NCBI GenBank assembly: GCA_903904275.1
Contig: CAIVBX010000190.1
Coordinates: 1-9,819, forward strand
Origin: an uncultured Pseudomonadota bacterium
Lineage (GTDB): Bacteria > Pseudomonadota > Gammaproteobacteria > Methylococcales > Methylomonadaceae
DNA: 9,819 nt
Direction: 5' to 3'
The notes beneath the pieces are model-generated. The model was not told the origin of the DNA. It ran no database searches and saw only the letters and a program-made list of their open reading frames with translations. Made by a program: the position numbers and the translations under genes. Shown piece after piece: positions 1-6,040 of the stretch. Position 1 is the first letter of the stretch, and each line of letters begins with the position of its first letter.

Positions 1-1
1 A

Positions 2-181
2 AATTTATTGTCCGATTTAGATGCGAATTTCAAACAATACAATTTAAAGGGCTTCGAGTTGTTACCATTTCTTGATAACTTATTGATTCAATGGAAGGAA
101 TGGGGGAATCTTATCGATATAAAAACGAATGTGCCATATTCAAAATTATTTTTTCTGAAAAATAGTGTGTCGGAATCTTAA
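2..181 (+). CDS. C-terminal end of an unrecognised protein (5' truncated by window edge)
   Basis: An open frame runs from the left edge to a TAA at 179-181 and gives 59 residues. The composition is protein-like, with aromatic and leucine-rich stretches such as FELLPFLDNLLIQW, charged residues between them, and no low complexity. The other plus frame I translated from the edge stops by about position 75. The fragment ends only 82 bp from the 3' end of gspE on the opposite strand, a normal convergent arrangement. I do not recognise the family from this tail, and no catalytic motif is visible. It could also be a chance open frame, because 60 codons without a stop is not decisive in AT-rich DNA. 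Confidence 0.5.
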   Translation, partial: NLLSDLDANFKQYNLKGFELLPFLDNLLIQWKEWGNLIDIKTNVPYSKLFFLKNSVSES

Positions 182-208
182 AATCGATAGTCTCTGAAAA
201 CCGATTTT
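180..208 (+). terminator. weak candidate hairpin after the left-edge gene
   Basis: AAAATCG at 180-186 pairs with CGATTTT at 202-208 across a 15-nt loop, starting inside the stop codon of the left-edge frame. The stem is AT-rich and only its own four T residues follow, so it is a poor intrinsic terminator. Its position between two convergent genes is the main support. Confidence 0.2.
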
Positions 209-263
209 GCATGAAATTGACTCACCTGCATTAGTTTGCAGGGATTATCAGCATCTTTGACAT

Positions 264-1943
264 TTAATTTTCAGATGTCACGCGCATCACTTCTTCTAGT
301 GTCGTTACGCCTTGAACTACTTTCTGCAAACCATTTTCGTACAAGGTCATCATACCTTCTTCTCTAGCTAGAGATTCAATTGCACCAGCTGAAGCGTGTG
401 CCATAATCAATTTGCGAATGGGGTCAGTCATTGGCAAAAATTCAATAATCGCTAACCGTCCACGATAACCTAAGCCACCACAAGCATTGCAACCAATCGG
501 TTTGAAAAGCGTAATTTCACCATCGGGTTGAAAACGGCGTAAACGCATTTCGTCAATCACTTCTTGTTGAGGTGAAAAGGGCTGTTTGCACGATTTGCAA
601 AGTTGACGAACAAGCCGTTGCGCCAAAATACCATTCACTGTTGAAGTCAGTAGATATTCTTCTAAGCCCATATCTAACAAACGTGTCACACCACCTGCGG
701 CATCATTTGTGTGTAAAGTTGATAAAACTAAATGTCCTGTTAATGCAGATTGAACCGCGATTCGCGCTGTTTCCAAATCTCGCATTTCCCCAATCATAAT
801 GACATCTGGATCTTGGCGAACAATTGAACGTAATGCCACTGCAAACGTTAAACCAATTTGCGGTTTTGCTTGAATTTGATTGATGCCGTCCATTTGATAT
901 TCAACGGGATCTTCAACAGTGATAATTTTTCGTGCAGTTGTGTTTAGTTGTTTCAACGCGGCATACATTGTGGTTGATTTGCCTGAACCTGTTGGACCTG
1001 TGATTAAAATAATGCCGTGTGGTTGCGTGAGAACATCGATAAATTGTTCAAGTTGTCGCCCTGCAAAACCTAAGGCTTCAAAATCTAACACGGTATTTTC
1101 TTTGTCAAGTAGACGAGTGACGACACTTTCGCCGTACATGGTTGGAATGGTTGAAACGCGCAAATCTAATTCTTTACCGAGCATTTGTACTTTAATTCGA
1201 CCATCTTGAGGCAAACGGCGTTCAGCAATGTTCAATTTTGCCATGATTTTAATCCTAGAAATGACAGCGGCCGTCGATTTAACAGGCGGGGCTTCAATGT
1301 CTTGCAACACGCCATCTACCCGTAACCGCACTTTTAAACTTTGTTCAAACGGTTCGATATGAATATCTGAGGCTTTCATTTCGATAGCGCGTTGCATAAT
1401 GGCATTTACCATTTTAATCACGGGAGCTTCGCTGGCTAAATCTTTTAAATGTGCTAAATCTTCCTCGCCTAATTCATCAAAATTAAATTCGTCTGGCGAT
1501 TCCGTTTTAGTTTGATTTTGTTCATATTGTGTTGCGATAGCGGTATCAATTTCAGATAAAACGCCTACTTGCGGAATAATTGTTTTTCCTATCGCTAAAT
1601 ATAGCGCGTCTAAAACGAATTTATCTTCAGGGTCAAGCATTGAAATGGTAATTGAGTTTTCATCCGCATTTAAACCAACTAAATGATGGTGTTTTAAAAA
1701 ACGGATGGGGATTTCGTCAGGTAAGATTTTTTCGAGAGGGTATTGTTCGGGGGGGATTTTAGAAAAGTTGCCACTATCGATAAATGCTAAAGCGACATCT
1801 AATTCCGAGCAAAGTCCAAGTTTTATCAGCATAACAGGTAGACTTTCAGCAACAGCTGACTTTTGCATTCGCTCGACTTTTTTTAAATCAGACTGGGAAA
1901 TTTTGCCTTTATTTTGTAAAACGGTAAGAAAATTTTGTGACAC
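264..1943 (-). CDS. gspE: type II secretion system assembly ATPase GspE
   Basis: This is the cytoplasmic hexameric ATPase that powers pseudopilus assembly in type II secretion, acting at the inner membrane with GspL, GspM and GspF. The 559 residues are full length. The N-terminal GspE_N-type region covers about 1-140. The ATPase core holds SDIHIEPFE at 192-200, Walker A GPTGSGKS at 316-323, a Walker B/Glu segment around 377-389 (DPDVIMIGEMRD, E386), and the His-box GHLVLSTLHTND at 403-414. The zinc-binding C-domain has C449-x2-C452 and C485-x2-C488. The stretch EAPVIKMVNAIMQRAIEMKASDIHIEPFE resembles GspE more than the pilus ATPase PilB, which is the main alternative. The start is GTG at 1941-1943, with AAGAG (1953-1957) 9 nt upstream as a Shine-Dalgarno match. 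No other gsp gene is in the window. The tRNA terminator lies about 55 bp upstream and I see no strong promoter between them. Confidence 0.88.
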   Translation of the reverse strand: MSQNFLTVLQNKGKISQSDLKKVERMQKSAVAESLPVMLIKLGLCSELDVALAFIDSGNFSKIPPEQYPLEKILPDEIPIRFLKHHHLVGLNADENSITISMLDPEDKFVLDALYLAIGKTIIPQVGVLSEIDTAIATQYEQNQTKTESPDEFNFDELGEEDLAHLKDLASEAPVIKMVNAIMQRAIEMKASDIHIEPFEQSLKVRLRVDGVLQDIEAPPVKSTAAVISRIKIMAKLNIAERRLPQDGRIKVQMLGKELDLRVSTIPTMYGESVVTRLLDKENTVLDFEALGFAGRQLEQFIDVLTQPHGIILITGPTGSGKSTTMYAALKQLNTTARKIITVEDPVEYQMDGINQIQAKPQIGLTFAVALRSIVRQDPDVIMIGEMRDLETARIAVQSALTGHLVLSTLHTNDAAGGVTRLLDMGLEEYLLTSTVNGILAQRLVRQLCKSCKQPFSPQQEVIDEMRLRRFQPDGEITLFKPIGCNACGGLGYRGRLAIIEFLPMTDPIRKLIMAHASAGAIESLAREEGMMTLYENGLQKVVQGVTTLEEVMRVTSEN

Positions 1944-1993
1944 GAGCGGACACTCTTGTGATTAAACGATTGATGGAATCGAAAATTTTGATA

Positions 1994-2026
1994 AATAAAA
2001 AAGCCCCGTGCGAAACACAGGGCTTT
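1994..2026 (-). terminator. intrinsic terminator of the tRNA-Arg/tRNA-Asn unit
   Basis: Read on the minus strand, an 11-bp stem AAAGCCCTGTG/CACGGGGCTTT (one G-U pair) with a 5-nt loop is followed by a run of six T residues and then ATTTA. It begins 8 nt beyond the CCA end of tRNA-Asn. This is a textbook Rho-independent terminator, and it separates the tRNA transcript from gspE. In the plus direction the stem is followed by a poorer T tract. Confidence 0.9.
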
Positions 2027-2033
2027 TCTTTAT

Positions 2034-2109
2034 TGGCTCCCCCGGACGGATTCGAACCGCCGACCCAATGATTAACAGTCATTTGCTCTACCGGCTGAGC
2101 TACAGGGGA
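2034..2109 (-). tRNA. tRNA-Asn (anticodon GTT)
   Basis: The minus strand folds as a complete 76-nt cloverleaf. The acceptor stem is TCCCCTG/CGGGGGA, the D stem GCTC/GAGC, the anticodon stem AATGA/TCATT with loop CTGTTAA, and the T arm GGCGG-TTCGAAT-CCGTC. The discriminator is G and CCA is encoded at 2034-2036. Anticodon GTT reads AAC and AAU. It is the second gene of a two-tRNA unit, 14 nt after tRNA-Arg. Its charging may depend on GatCAB, whose C subunit is encoded just upstream on the same strand. Confidence 0.97.
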
Positions 2110-2123
2110 ATAAACTATTCAAC

Positions 2124-2200
2124 TGGTGCGCTTGGAGAGATTCGAACTCCCGACCGATCGGTTCGTAGCCGATTACTCTATCCAGCTGAGCTACAAGCGC
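2124..2200 (-). tRNA. tRNA-Arg (anticodon ACG)
   Basis: The minus strand gives a complete 77-nt cloverleaf. The acceptor stem is GCGCTTG/CAAGCGC, the D stem GCTC/GAGT, the anticodon stem ATCGG/CCGAT with loop CTACGAA, and the T arm GGGAG-TTCGAAT-CTCTC. The discriminator is A and CCA is encoded at 2124-2126. The A at position 34 is normally converted to inosine by TadA in bacteria, so this tRNA would read CGU, CGC and CGA. It is the promoter-proximal gene of the pair. Confidence 0.97.
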
Positions 2201-2214
2201 GTTGTTAAGGCGCT

Positions 2215-2243
2215 ATTATTGTTTTTAATCTAATTCTTGTCAA
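2215..2243 (-). promoter_or_regulatory. sigma70-type promoter of the tRNA unit
   Basis: On the minus strand a perfect TTGACA (-35, 2238-2243) is followed after 17 bp by AATAAT (-10, 2215-2220, five of six matches). The predicted start falls about 8 nt before the first base of tRNA-Arg, as expected for a stable-RNA promoter with a short leader. No clear GC-rich discriminator is present beyond the GCG just after the -10 box. Confidence 0.8.
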
Positions 2244-2319
2244 ATCATAAATTTAAAAAGAATTAACTTTTTGTTTGGAACAGAAGTAAATAAAAATAAA
2301 ATCAAAGAATTATAAAAAA

Positions 2320-2604
2320 TTATTCAATGACTTTTGGTACTAAAAATAAACCTTCTTCGGTTTGCGGTGCGATAGTTTGAAAATAATCACGTTGATTTGT
2401 TTCAGTCACATCATCCAAACGCAATCGCTGAATTTGATCCATTGGATGCGCCATTGGTTTTACTCCTGTCGTGTCTAACTCACTCATTTGTGTCATTAAC
2501 GCCAGCACGCCGTTTAAATCATTCGCGTAAGCCGCCACATTTTGCTCTTCAATTCCTAATCGCGCTAAATGAGCGATTTTATTCACGTCTACTGCTGATA
2601 ACAT
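2320..2604 (-). CDS. gatC: Asp-tRNA(Asn)/Glu-tRNA(Gln) amidotransferase subunit C
   Basis: GatC wraps around GatA and GatB and stabilises the GatCAB complex, which amidates Asp-tRNA(Asn) and/or Glu-tRNA(Gln) in the cytoplasm. From ATG at 2602-2604 the protein has 94 residues, close to the usual 95. Typical features are VNKIAHLARLGI near the N-terminus, the V-K-P-M-A-H-P segment at 48-54, LRLDDVTE at 61-68, and a C-terminal FLVPKVIE. I prefer this ATG over an in-frame GTG at 2617-2619 because GGAG (2613-2616) lies 9 nt upstream and would be wasted inside the longer form. gatA and gatB do not follow. The tRNA unit comes next with its own promoter, and no strong terminator is seen in 2244-2319. 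Confidence 0.93.
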   Translation of the reverse strand: MLSAVDVNKIAHLARLGIEEQNVAAYANDLNGVLALMTQMSELDTTGVKPMAHPMDQIQRLRLDDVTETNQRDYFQTIAPQTEEGLFLVPKVIE

Positions 2605-2646
2605 TCGTTTTAACTCCACTGAAAAATTTTCGATTTTTGTATTATC

Positions 2647-2674
2647 ATATTAGCAGACTTTAACGCTTGCTCAA
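2647..2674 (-). promoter_or_regulatory. candidate promoter of gatC
   Basis: On the minus strand TTGAGC (-35, 2669-2674) and TAATAT (-10, 2647-2652) are separated by 16 bp, with a TG one base before the -10 box (extended -10). The predicted start near 2640 gives a 5' leader of about 36 nt. An alternative -10, TATGAT, overlaps it but with a 19-bp spacer. The call rests on motif match only. Confidence 0.4.
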
Positions 2675-2695
2675 TCATAAGCATGATTGTTAAAG
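2658..2695. repeat. inverted repeat in the gatC-mreB divergent region
   Basis: CAATCAT (2672-2678) and ATGATTG (2683-2689) form a perfect 7-bp inverted repeat around a 4-nt loop. An outer perfect pair, CTTTAAC (2658-2664) and GTTAAAG (2689-2695), flanks it with a 7-nt asymmetric bulge and shares G2689 with the inner arm. It lies between the two divergent genes, so it could be an operator or a hairpin in the mreB leader. It overlaps the proposed gatC -35 box. Confidence 0.45.
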
Positions 2696-2733
2696 TAACT
2701 CACGATTATTGCCCACACAGGATACAGCTAGAA

Positions 2734-3777
2734 ATGTTCAAGAGAATTCGCGGTCTTTTTTCAAACGATTTGTCCATTGATTTAGGAACTGCCAATACCC
2801 TAATTTATATCCCTGGACAAGGAATTGTCCTTAATGAACCTTCAGTTGTAGCCATCAAAGAAGACAAAGTGCGTGGTGTAAAGACGATTGCCGCAGTTGG
2901 GATTGAAGCCAAACAAATGTTAGGACGCACACCTGGTAATATCACTGCAATTCGACCTTTGAAAGATGGCGTGATTGCCGATTTTGCAGTCACAGAACGC
3001 ATGTTACGTTTCTTTATTGAAAAAGTTCACAAAAGTAAATTTTTACGTCCTAGCCCACGAATTTTAATTTGTGTTCCTTGCGGTTCAACGCAAGTTGAAC
3101 GTCGAGCGATTCGTGAATCAGCGGCAATGGCGGGCGCACGTGAAGTCTATTTAATTGAAGAACCTATGTCAGCGGCAATGGGAGCAGGATTGCCTGTTGA
3201 TGAAGCTTGTGGTTCGATGGTTTTAGATATTGGTGGCGGCACGTCCGAAGTCGCAATTATTTCCATCAATGGCATTGTTTATTCAAATTCCGTACGAATT
3301 GGTGGCGATCGTTTCGATGAAGCCATCGTGAATTACGTCAAACGTAATTACGGCACATTAATTGGCGAAACCACCGCCGAAAAAATTAAACAAGAAATTG
3401 GTAGTGCATATCCTGGTAGCACAATGCGTGAAATGGAAGTCACTGGTCGAAATTTAGCAGAAGGTGTGCCACGCAGTTTCACGTTGAACAGCAACGAAAT
3501 TTTAGAAGCCTTGCAAGAACCACTTTCAGGTATTGTCGGTGCGGTGAAATTGGCTCTCGAACAAACGCCGCCTGAATTAGGTTCTGACGTTGCAAGTCGC
3601 GGTATTTATTTAACGGGTGGTGGCGCATTACTCAAGGATTTAGACCGTTTAATTGCTGAAGAAACAGGTTTGCCCGTGCATATTGCAGATGACCCGCTTA
3701 CTTGCGTTGCACGCGGTGGCGGTATGATTTTAGAAATGCTTGATAAAAAAGGCGTTTCGACTTTTTCATTAGAATAA
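2734..3777 (+). CDS. mreB: rod-shape-determining actin-like protein MreB
   Basis: MreB forms ATP-dependent filaments on the inner face of the cytoplasmic membrane and guides lateral-wall synthesis with MreC, MreD, RodA and PBP2. From ATG 2734 the protein has 347 residues, the length of E. coli MreB. The N-terminus MFKRIRGLFSNDL is the expected amphipathic membrane-binding start. The actin-fold motifs are phosphate-1 DLGTANT (16-22), IEEPMSAAMGAG (141-152), phosphate-2 LDIGGGTSE (164-172) and the adenosine motif YLTGGGALL (292-300). An upstream in-frame ATG at 2683 would add 17 unrelated residues and is rejected. AGGA at 2719-2722 (11 nt spacing) serves the chosen start. It is the first gene of mreB-mreC-mreD-xerD and is divergent from gatC. 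Confidence 0.97.
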   Translation: MFKRIRGLFSNDLSIDLGTANTLIYIPGQGIVLNEPSVVAIKEDKVRGVKTIAAVGIEAKQMLGRTPGNITAIRPLKDGVIADFAVTERMLRFFIEKVHKSKFLRPSPRILICVPCGSTQVERRAIRESAAMAGAREVYLIEEPMSAAMGAGLPVDEACGSMVLDIGGGTSEVAIISINGIVYSNSVRIGGDRFDEAIVNYVKRNYGTLIGETTAEKIKQEIGSAYPGSTMREMEVTGRNLAEGVPRSFTLNSNEILEALQEPLSGIVGAVKLALEQTPPELGSDVASRGIYLTGGGALLKDLDRLIAEETGLPVHIADDPLTCVARGGGMILEMLDKKGVSTFSLE

Positions 3778-3806
3778 TTTCTTTTCCCTGTTTTATTTCA
3801 ATTCAT

Positions 3807-3820
3807 AGGCGTTTGTTATT
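3807..3820 (+). promoter_or_regulatory. ribosome binding site and ATT initiation region of mreC
   Basis: AGGCG at 3807-3811 lies just before ATT 3818-3820, and the AGG core is 8 nt from the codon. It begins within the in-frame stop TAG (3806-3808), so translation cannot come from further upstream in this frame. ATT is a rare initiation codon, best known from infC. Its use here is inferred from homology and spacing. Confidence 0.55.
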
Positions 3821-4690
3821 AAACTTTTATTTGCGACTGGCTCATCAATCAATGTGCGTTTGTTGATTGCAATTTTTGCATCCATCGCATTACTGATTAC
3901 TGAATATCGAAGCGAACGCCTGATGCCTGTTCGTACTGTGTTGTCAATCGTTACAGATTCTCTAAAATATCTCGTTGATTTGCCAATTAGTGCTTTTGAA
4001 CAACTATCAGAAACTTTCATTGGTTATGAAACACTAAAAGTAGAAAATGATGAGTTGCGCCAAAAACAACTTATCAATAAAACGCAATTGCTCAAATTCG
4101 ACGCGCTCGAAAAAGAAAATATCCGTCTTCGCGCTCTGCTTGAAAATTCATTTAAGCTCGGTGAGCAAGTTTTAATTGCAGAACTTTTGTCGATAAATCT
4201 CGCGCCTTACGAACATATTATGGTTGTGAATAAAGGCACCCGTTTTGGCGTACATCAACAACAACCTGTTTTAGATGAAAATGGTGTGGTGGGACAAGTT
4301 TTTCGTGCTTTGCCTTTTACATCTGAAATCATGTTAATTACCGACCCAAATCACGCTATTCCTGTGCAAGTGAATCGAAATGGTTTGCTCACAATTGCAG
4401 TAGGAAGTGGAACGGCAAACCAATTGAATTTACCTTATTTACCAAATAATGCCGATATTCAAGCAGGGGATTTACTGATTACATCAGGTTTAGGTGGAAC
4501 ATTCCCCGCAGGTTATCCCGTTGCGATTGTTGATGATTTTCCACAAACTTCAAACAAATCTATTACCCACATTACCGCAACACCAAAAGCACATCTTGAT
4601 AGAAATCGTGAATTGCTAATTGTGTGGACGAATAACACACCGATTCCATTAACAACGCCTACAATTAAAACGCCTGTTCCGCATGAATAA
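3818..4690 (+). CDS. mreC: rod-shape-determining protein MreC (apparent ATT start)
   Basis: MreC is a bitopic periplasmic scaffold that links MreB to PBP2 and RodA. With the start at ATT 3818 the protein has 290 residues: a short cytoplasmic leader (KLLFATGSSINVR), a membrane helix at about 15-29, a coiled coil at about 62-110, then the beta-rich domain ending with GLGGTFPAGYP (224-234). The frame is closed by TAG at 3806-3808. Between that stop and GTG 3854 there is no ATG, GTG or TTG in frame. The leader matches the MreC pattern K-x-x-F-x-x-G-x-S-x-x-x-R-L, as in E. coli MKPIFSRGPSLQIRL. AGG at 3807-3809 sits 8 nt before ATT, whereas GTG 3854 has no Shine-Dalgarno. If GTG is used, the protein is 278 residues and lacks the leader. 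The gene is 40 nt after mreB and overlaps mreD by 8 nt. Confidence 0.9.
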   Translation: MKLLFATGSSINVRLLIAIFASIALLITEYRSERLMPVRTVLSIVTDSLKYLVDLPISAFEQLSETFIGYETLKVENDELRQKQLINKTQLLKFDALEKENIRLRALLENSFKLGEQVLIAELLSINLAPYEHIMVVNKGTRFGVHQQQPVLDENGVVGQVFRALPFTSEIMLITDPNHAIPVQVNRNGLLTIAVGSGTANQLNLPYLPNNADIQAGDLLITSGLGGTFPAGYPVAIVDDFPQTSNKSITHITATPKAHLDRNRELLIVWTNNTPIPLTTPTIKTPVPHE

Positions 4691-5153
4691 CGAACACCAT
4701 TGTGTCCGAATTTTCATTACGTTAATTTTTGCGATGTGTTTGCGAATTTTACCGTTACCTAACACGTTAGCCTTATTTAATCCTGATTGGGTTTTGTTAG
4801 TGTTAATTTATTGGAGTTTAGCGATGCCTGAACGTATTGGCATTGGTTACGCTTGGTTTTTTGGAATTTTGACAGATGTTTTAATGGGGCGGTTATTTGG
4901 ACAATATGCGCTGTCATATTCAATAATTATTTATATGGTACTAATTTGGCATCGGCAATTACGGCAATTTCCACTCGGACAACAGAGCTTATTTATTTTA
5001 GGCTGTTTATTGTTTTCACATACCTTACTTTTTTGGTTTGAAAACCTTAAAAACCCCGCTCAGTTAGATGGCACGTTTTGGTTACCTGTTTTAAGTGGCA
5101 CAACAAGTTGGTTTATTGTTTATCACATTATGCGGTTTGTTAGACGTTACTAA
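4683..5153 (+). CDS. mreD: rod-shape-determining membrane protein MreD
   Basis: MreD is a small polytopic inner-membrane protein of the elongation complex. Its 156 residues compare with 162 in E. coli. About six hydrophobic segments are visible: 8-22, 33-49, 52-70, 74-90, 98-119 and 132-152. A conserved-looking PDWVLLVLIYWSLAMPERIGIGYAWFFGILTDVLMGRLFGQ block spans about 34-74, and this PER...G...G...D...G..G pattern is typical of MreD. The protein ends in a basic tail RFVRRY. The ATG lies within the end of mreC (8-nt overlap) and no Shine-Dalgarno is evident, so translational coupling to mreC is likely. Its stop shares one base with the xerD start (TAATG). Confidence 0.94.
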   Translation: MNNEHHCVRIFITLIFAMCLRILPLPNTLALFNPDWVLLVLIYWSLAMPERIGIGYAWFFGILTDVLMGRLFGQYALSYSIIIYMVLIWHRQLRQFPLGQQSLFILGCLLFSHTLLFWFENLKNPAQLDGTFWLPVLSGTTSWFIVYHIMRFVRRY

Positions 5154-6040
5154 TGAATAAAAACGCTGAAAAACATATTGAGCAATTTCTCGATGCGGTG
5201 TGGGTTGAACAAGGTTTAAGTAAAAATACGTTATCTGCATATCGTAGCGATTTGACTATTTTTGCTTCGTGGCTAAAACAGGATTTACTACGCATTGATT
5301 CCAGCGATATTACGCAATTTTTAGAAAGTCGTTATAAATTAGGCATGAAGGCTCGCACGAATTCACGGATTTTATCGAGTTTGAGGCGATTTTATGGTTA
5401 TTTTTTGCGTGAAAATACAATTCAAATTGATCCAACTGCGTTAATCTCTGCGCCAAAAATTCCAAATATATTGCCTCAATCATTAACCGAAATTGAAGTT
5501 GATGCTTTACTTGCCGCGCCACAACTTGCTTTGCCGCGTGGACAACGTGATAAATCAATGCTCGAGATGTTGTACGCGACAGGATTGCGTGTATCAGAAC
5601 TGGTTGATTTGAAATTTGACCGAATCAATCTTTCGCAAGGTGTAGTGCAAATTGTTGGAAAAGGCGGACGTGAACGCATCGTACCAATAGGTGAACAAGC
5701 ATTGGAATCCCTTGAAACATATTTCAAAAATGGACGTGTAATGCTGTTAAGTGGTCGGCAAAGTGATTATATTTTTGTTACACACCGAGGTGGAAATATG
5801 ACACGACAAGCCTTTTGGCACATTATTAAACGTTATGCGTTTCATGCCGAAATTACAAAACCACTTTCACCACACACATTACGTCATGCTTTTGCAACGC
5901 ATTTACTCAATCACGGTGCTGATTTGCGAGTTGTACAATTGCTACTCGGTCATGTGAACTTATCGACTACTCAAATTTATACACACGTTGCACAAGCACG
6001 TTTAAAAATGCTTCACGCACAATTTCATCCGCGTAGCTAA
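5153..6040 (+). CDS. xerD: tyrosine recombinase XerD
   Basis: XerD acts with XerC at the dif site, under FtsK control, to resolve chromosome dimers at division. The 295 residues (298 in E. coli) include an N-terminal SAM-like DNA-binding domain (about 1-90) and the catalytic domain. All six active-site positions are present: R146 in ATGLRVSEL, K170 in VGKGGRER, H241 and R244 in HTLRHAFATHLLNHGADLRVVQ, H267 in LLGH, and nucleophile Y276 in TQIYTH. XerD rather than XerC is indicated by the start EQFLDAVWVEQGLSKNTLSAYRSDL and by the ending LHAQFHPRS, like LHQQHHPRA of E. coli XerD. It is fused to the mre operon by the TAATG overlap with mreD, an unusual place for it. The 3' end overlaps the mrdA stop codon by 4 nt. 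Confidence 0.95.
   Translation: MNKNAEKHIEQFLDAVWVEQGLSKNTLSAYRSDLTIFASWLKQDLLRIDSSDITQFLESRYKLGMKARTNSRILSSLRRFYGYFLRENTIQIDPTALISAPKIPNILPQSLTEIEVDALLAAPQLALPRGQRDKSMLEMLYATGLRVSELVDLKFDRINLSQGVVQIVGKGGRERIVPIGEQALESLETYFKNGRVMLLSGRQSDYIFVTHRGGNMTRQAFWHIIKRYAFHAEITKPLSPHTLRHAFATHLLNHGADLRVVQLLLGHVNLSTTQIYTHVAQARLKMLHAQFHPRS

Noticed and set aside
225..242. CCTGCA/TGCAGG hairpin downstream of gspE as a terminator
   Set aside because: The stem is only 6 bp and neither side is followed by a T run, so it does not qualify as an intrinsic terminator.
1705..1965. Plus-strand open frame of 86 codons opposite the start of gspE
   Set aside because: It is antisense to conserved gspE coding sequence, with no ribosome-binding site or recognisable product.
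2008..2208. Plus-strand open frame of 66 codons across the tRNA pair (contains GSPGRIRTADP)
   Set aside because: It is the antisense translation of tRNA-Asn and tRNA-Arg, a well-known artefact of T-arm and D-arm sequences.
1980..2250. tRNA genes as an integration site for a mobile element
   Set aside because: Both tRNAs are complete. I saw no duplicated tRNA 3' end, integrase of a mobile element or foreign genes beside them; the tyrosine recombinase at 5153-6040 is the housekeeping XerD.
2605..2619. Longer GatC starting at GTG 2619
   Set aside because: The extra codons contain the GGAG that makes a proper ribosome-binding site for ATG 2604, and the family normally starts just before LSAVDVNKIAHLARL.
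2683..2733. Longer MreB starting at ATG 2683
   Set aside because: It adds 17 residues with no resemblance to MreB, and the ATG lies within the inverted repeat. ATG 2734 gives the canonical MFKRIRGLFS start and the standard 347 residues.
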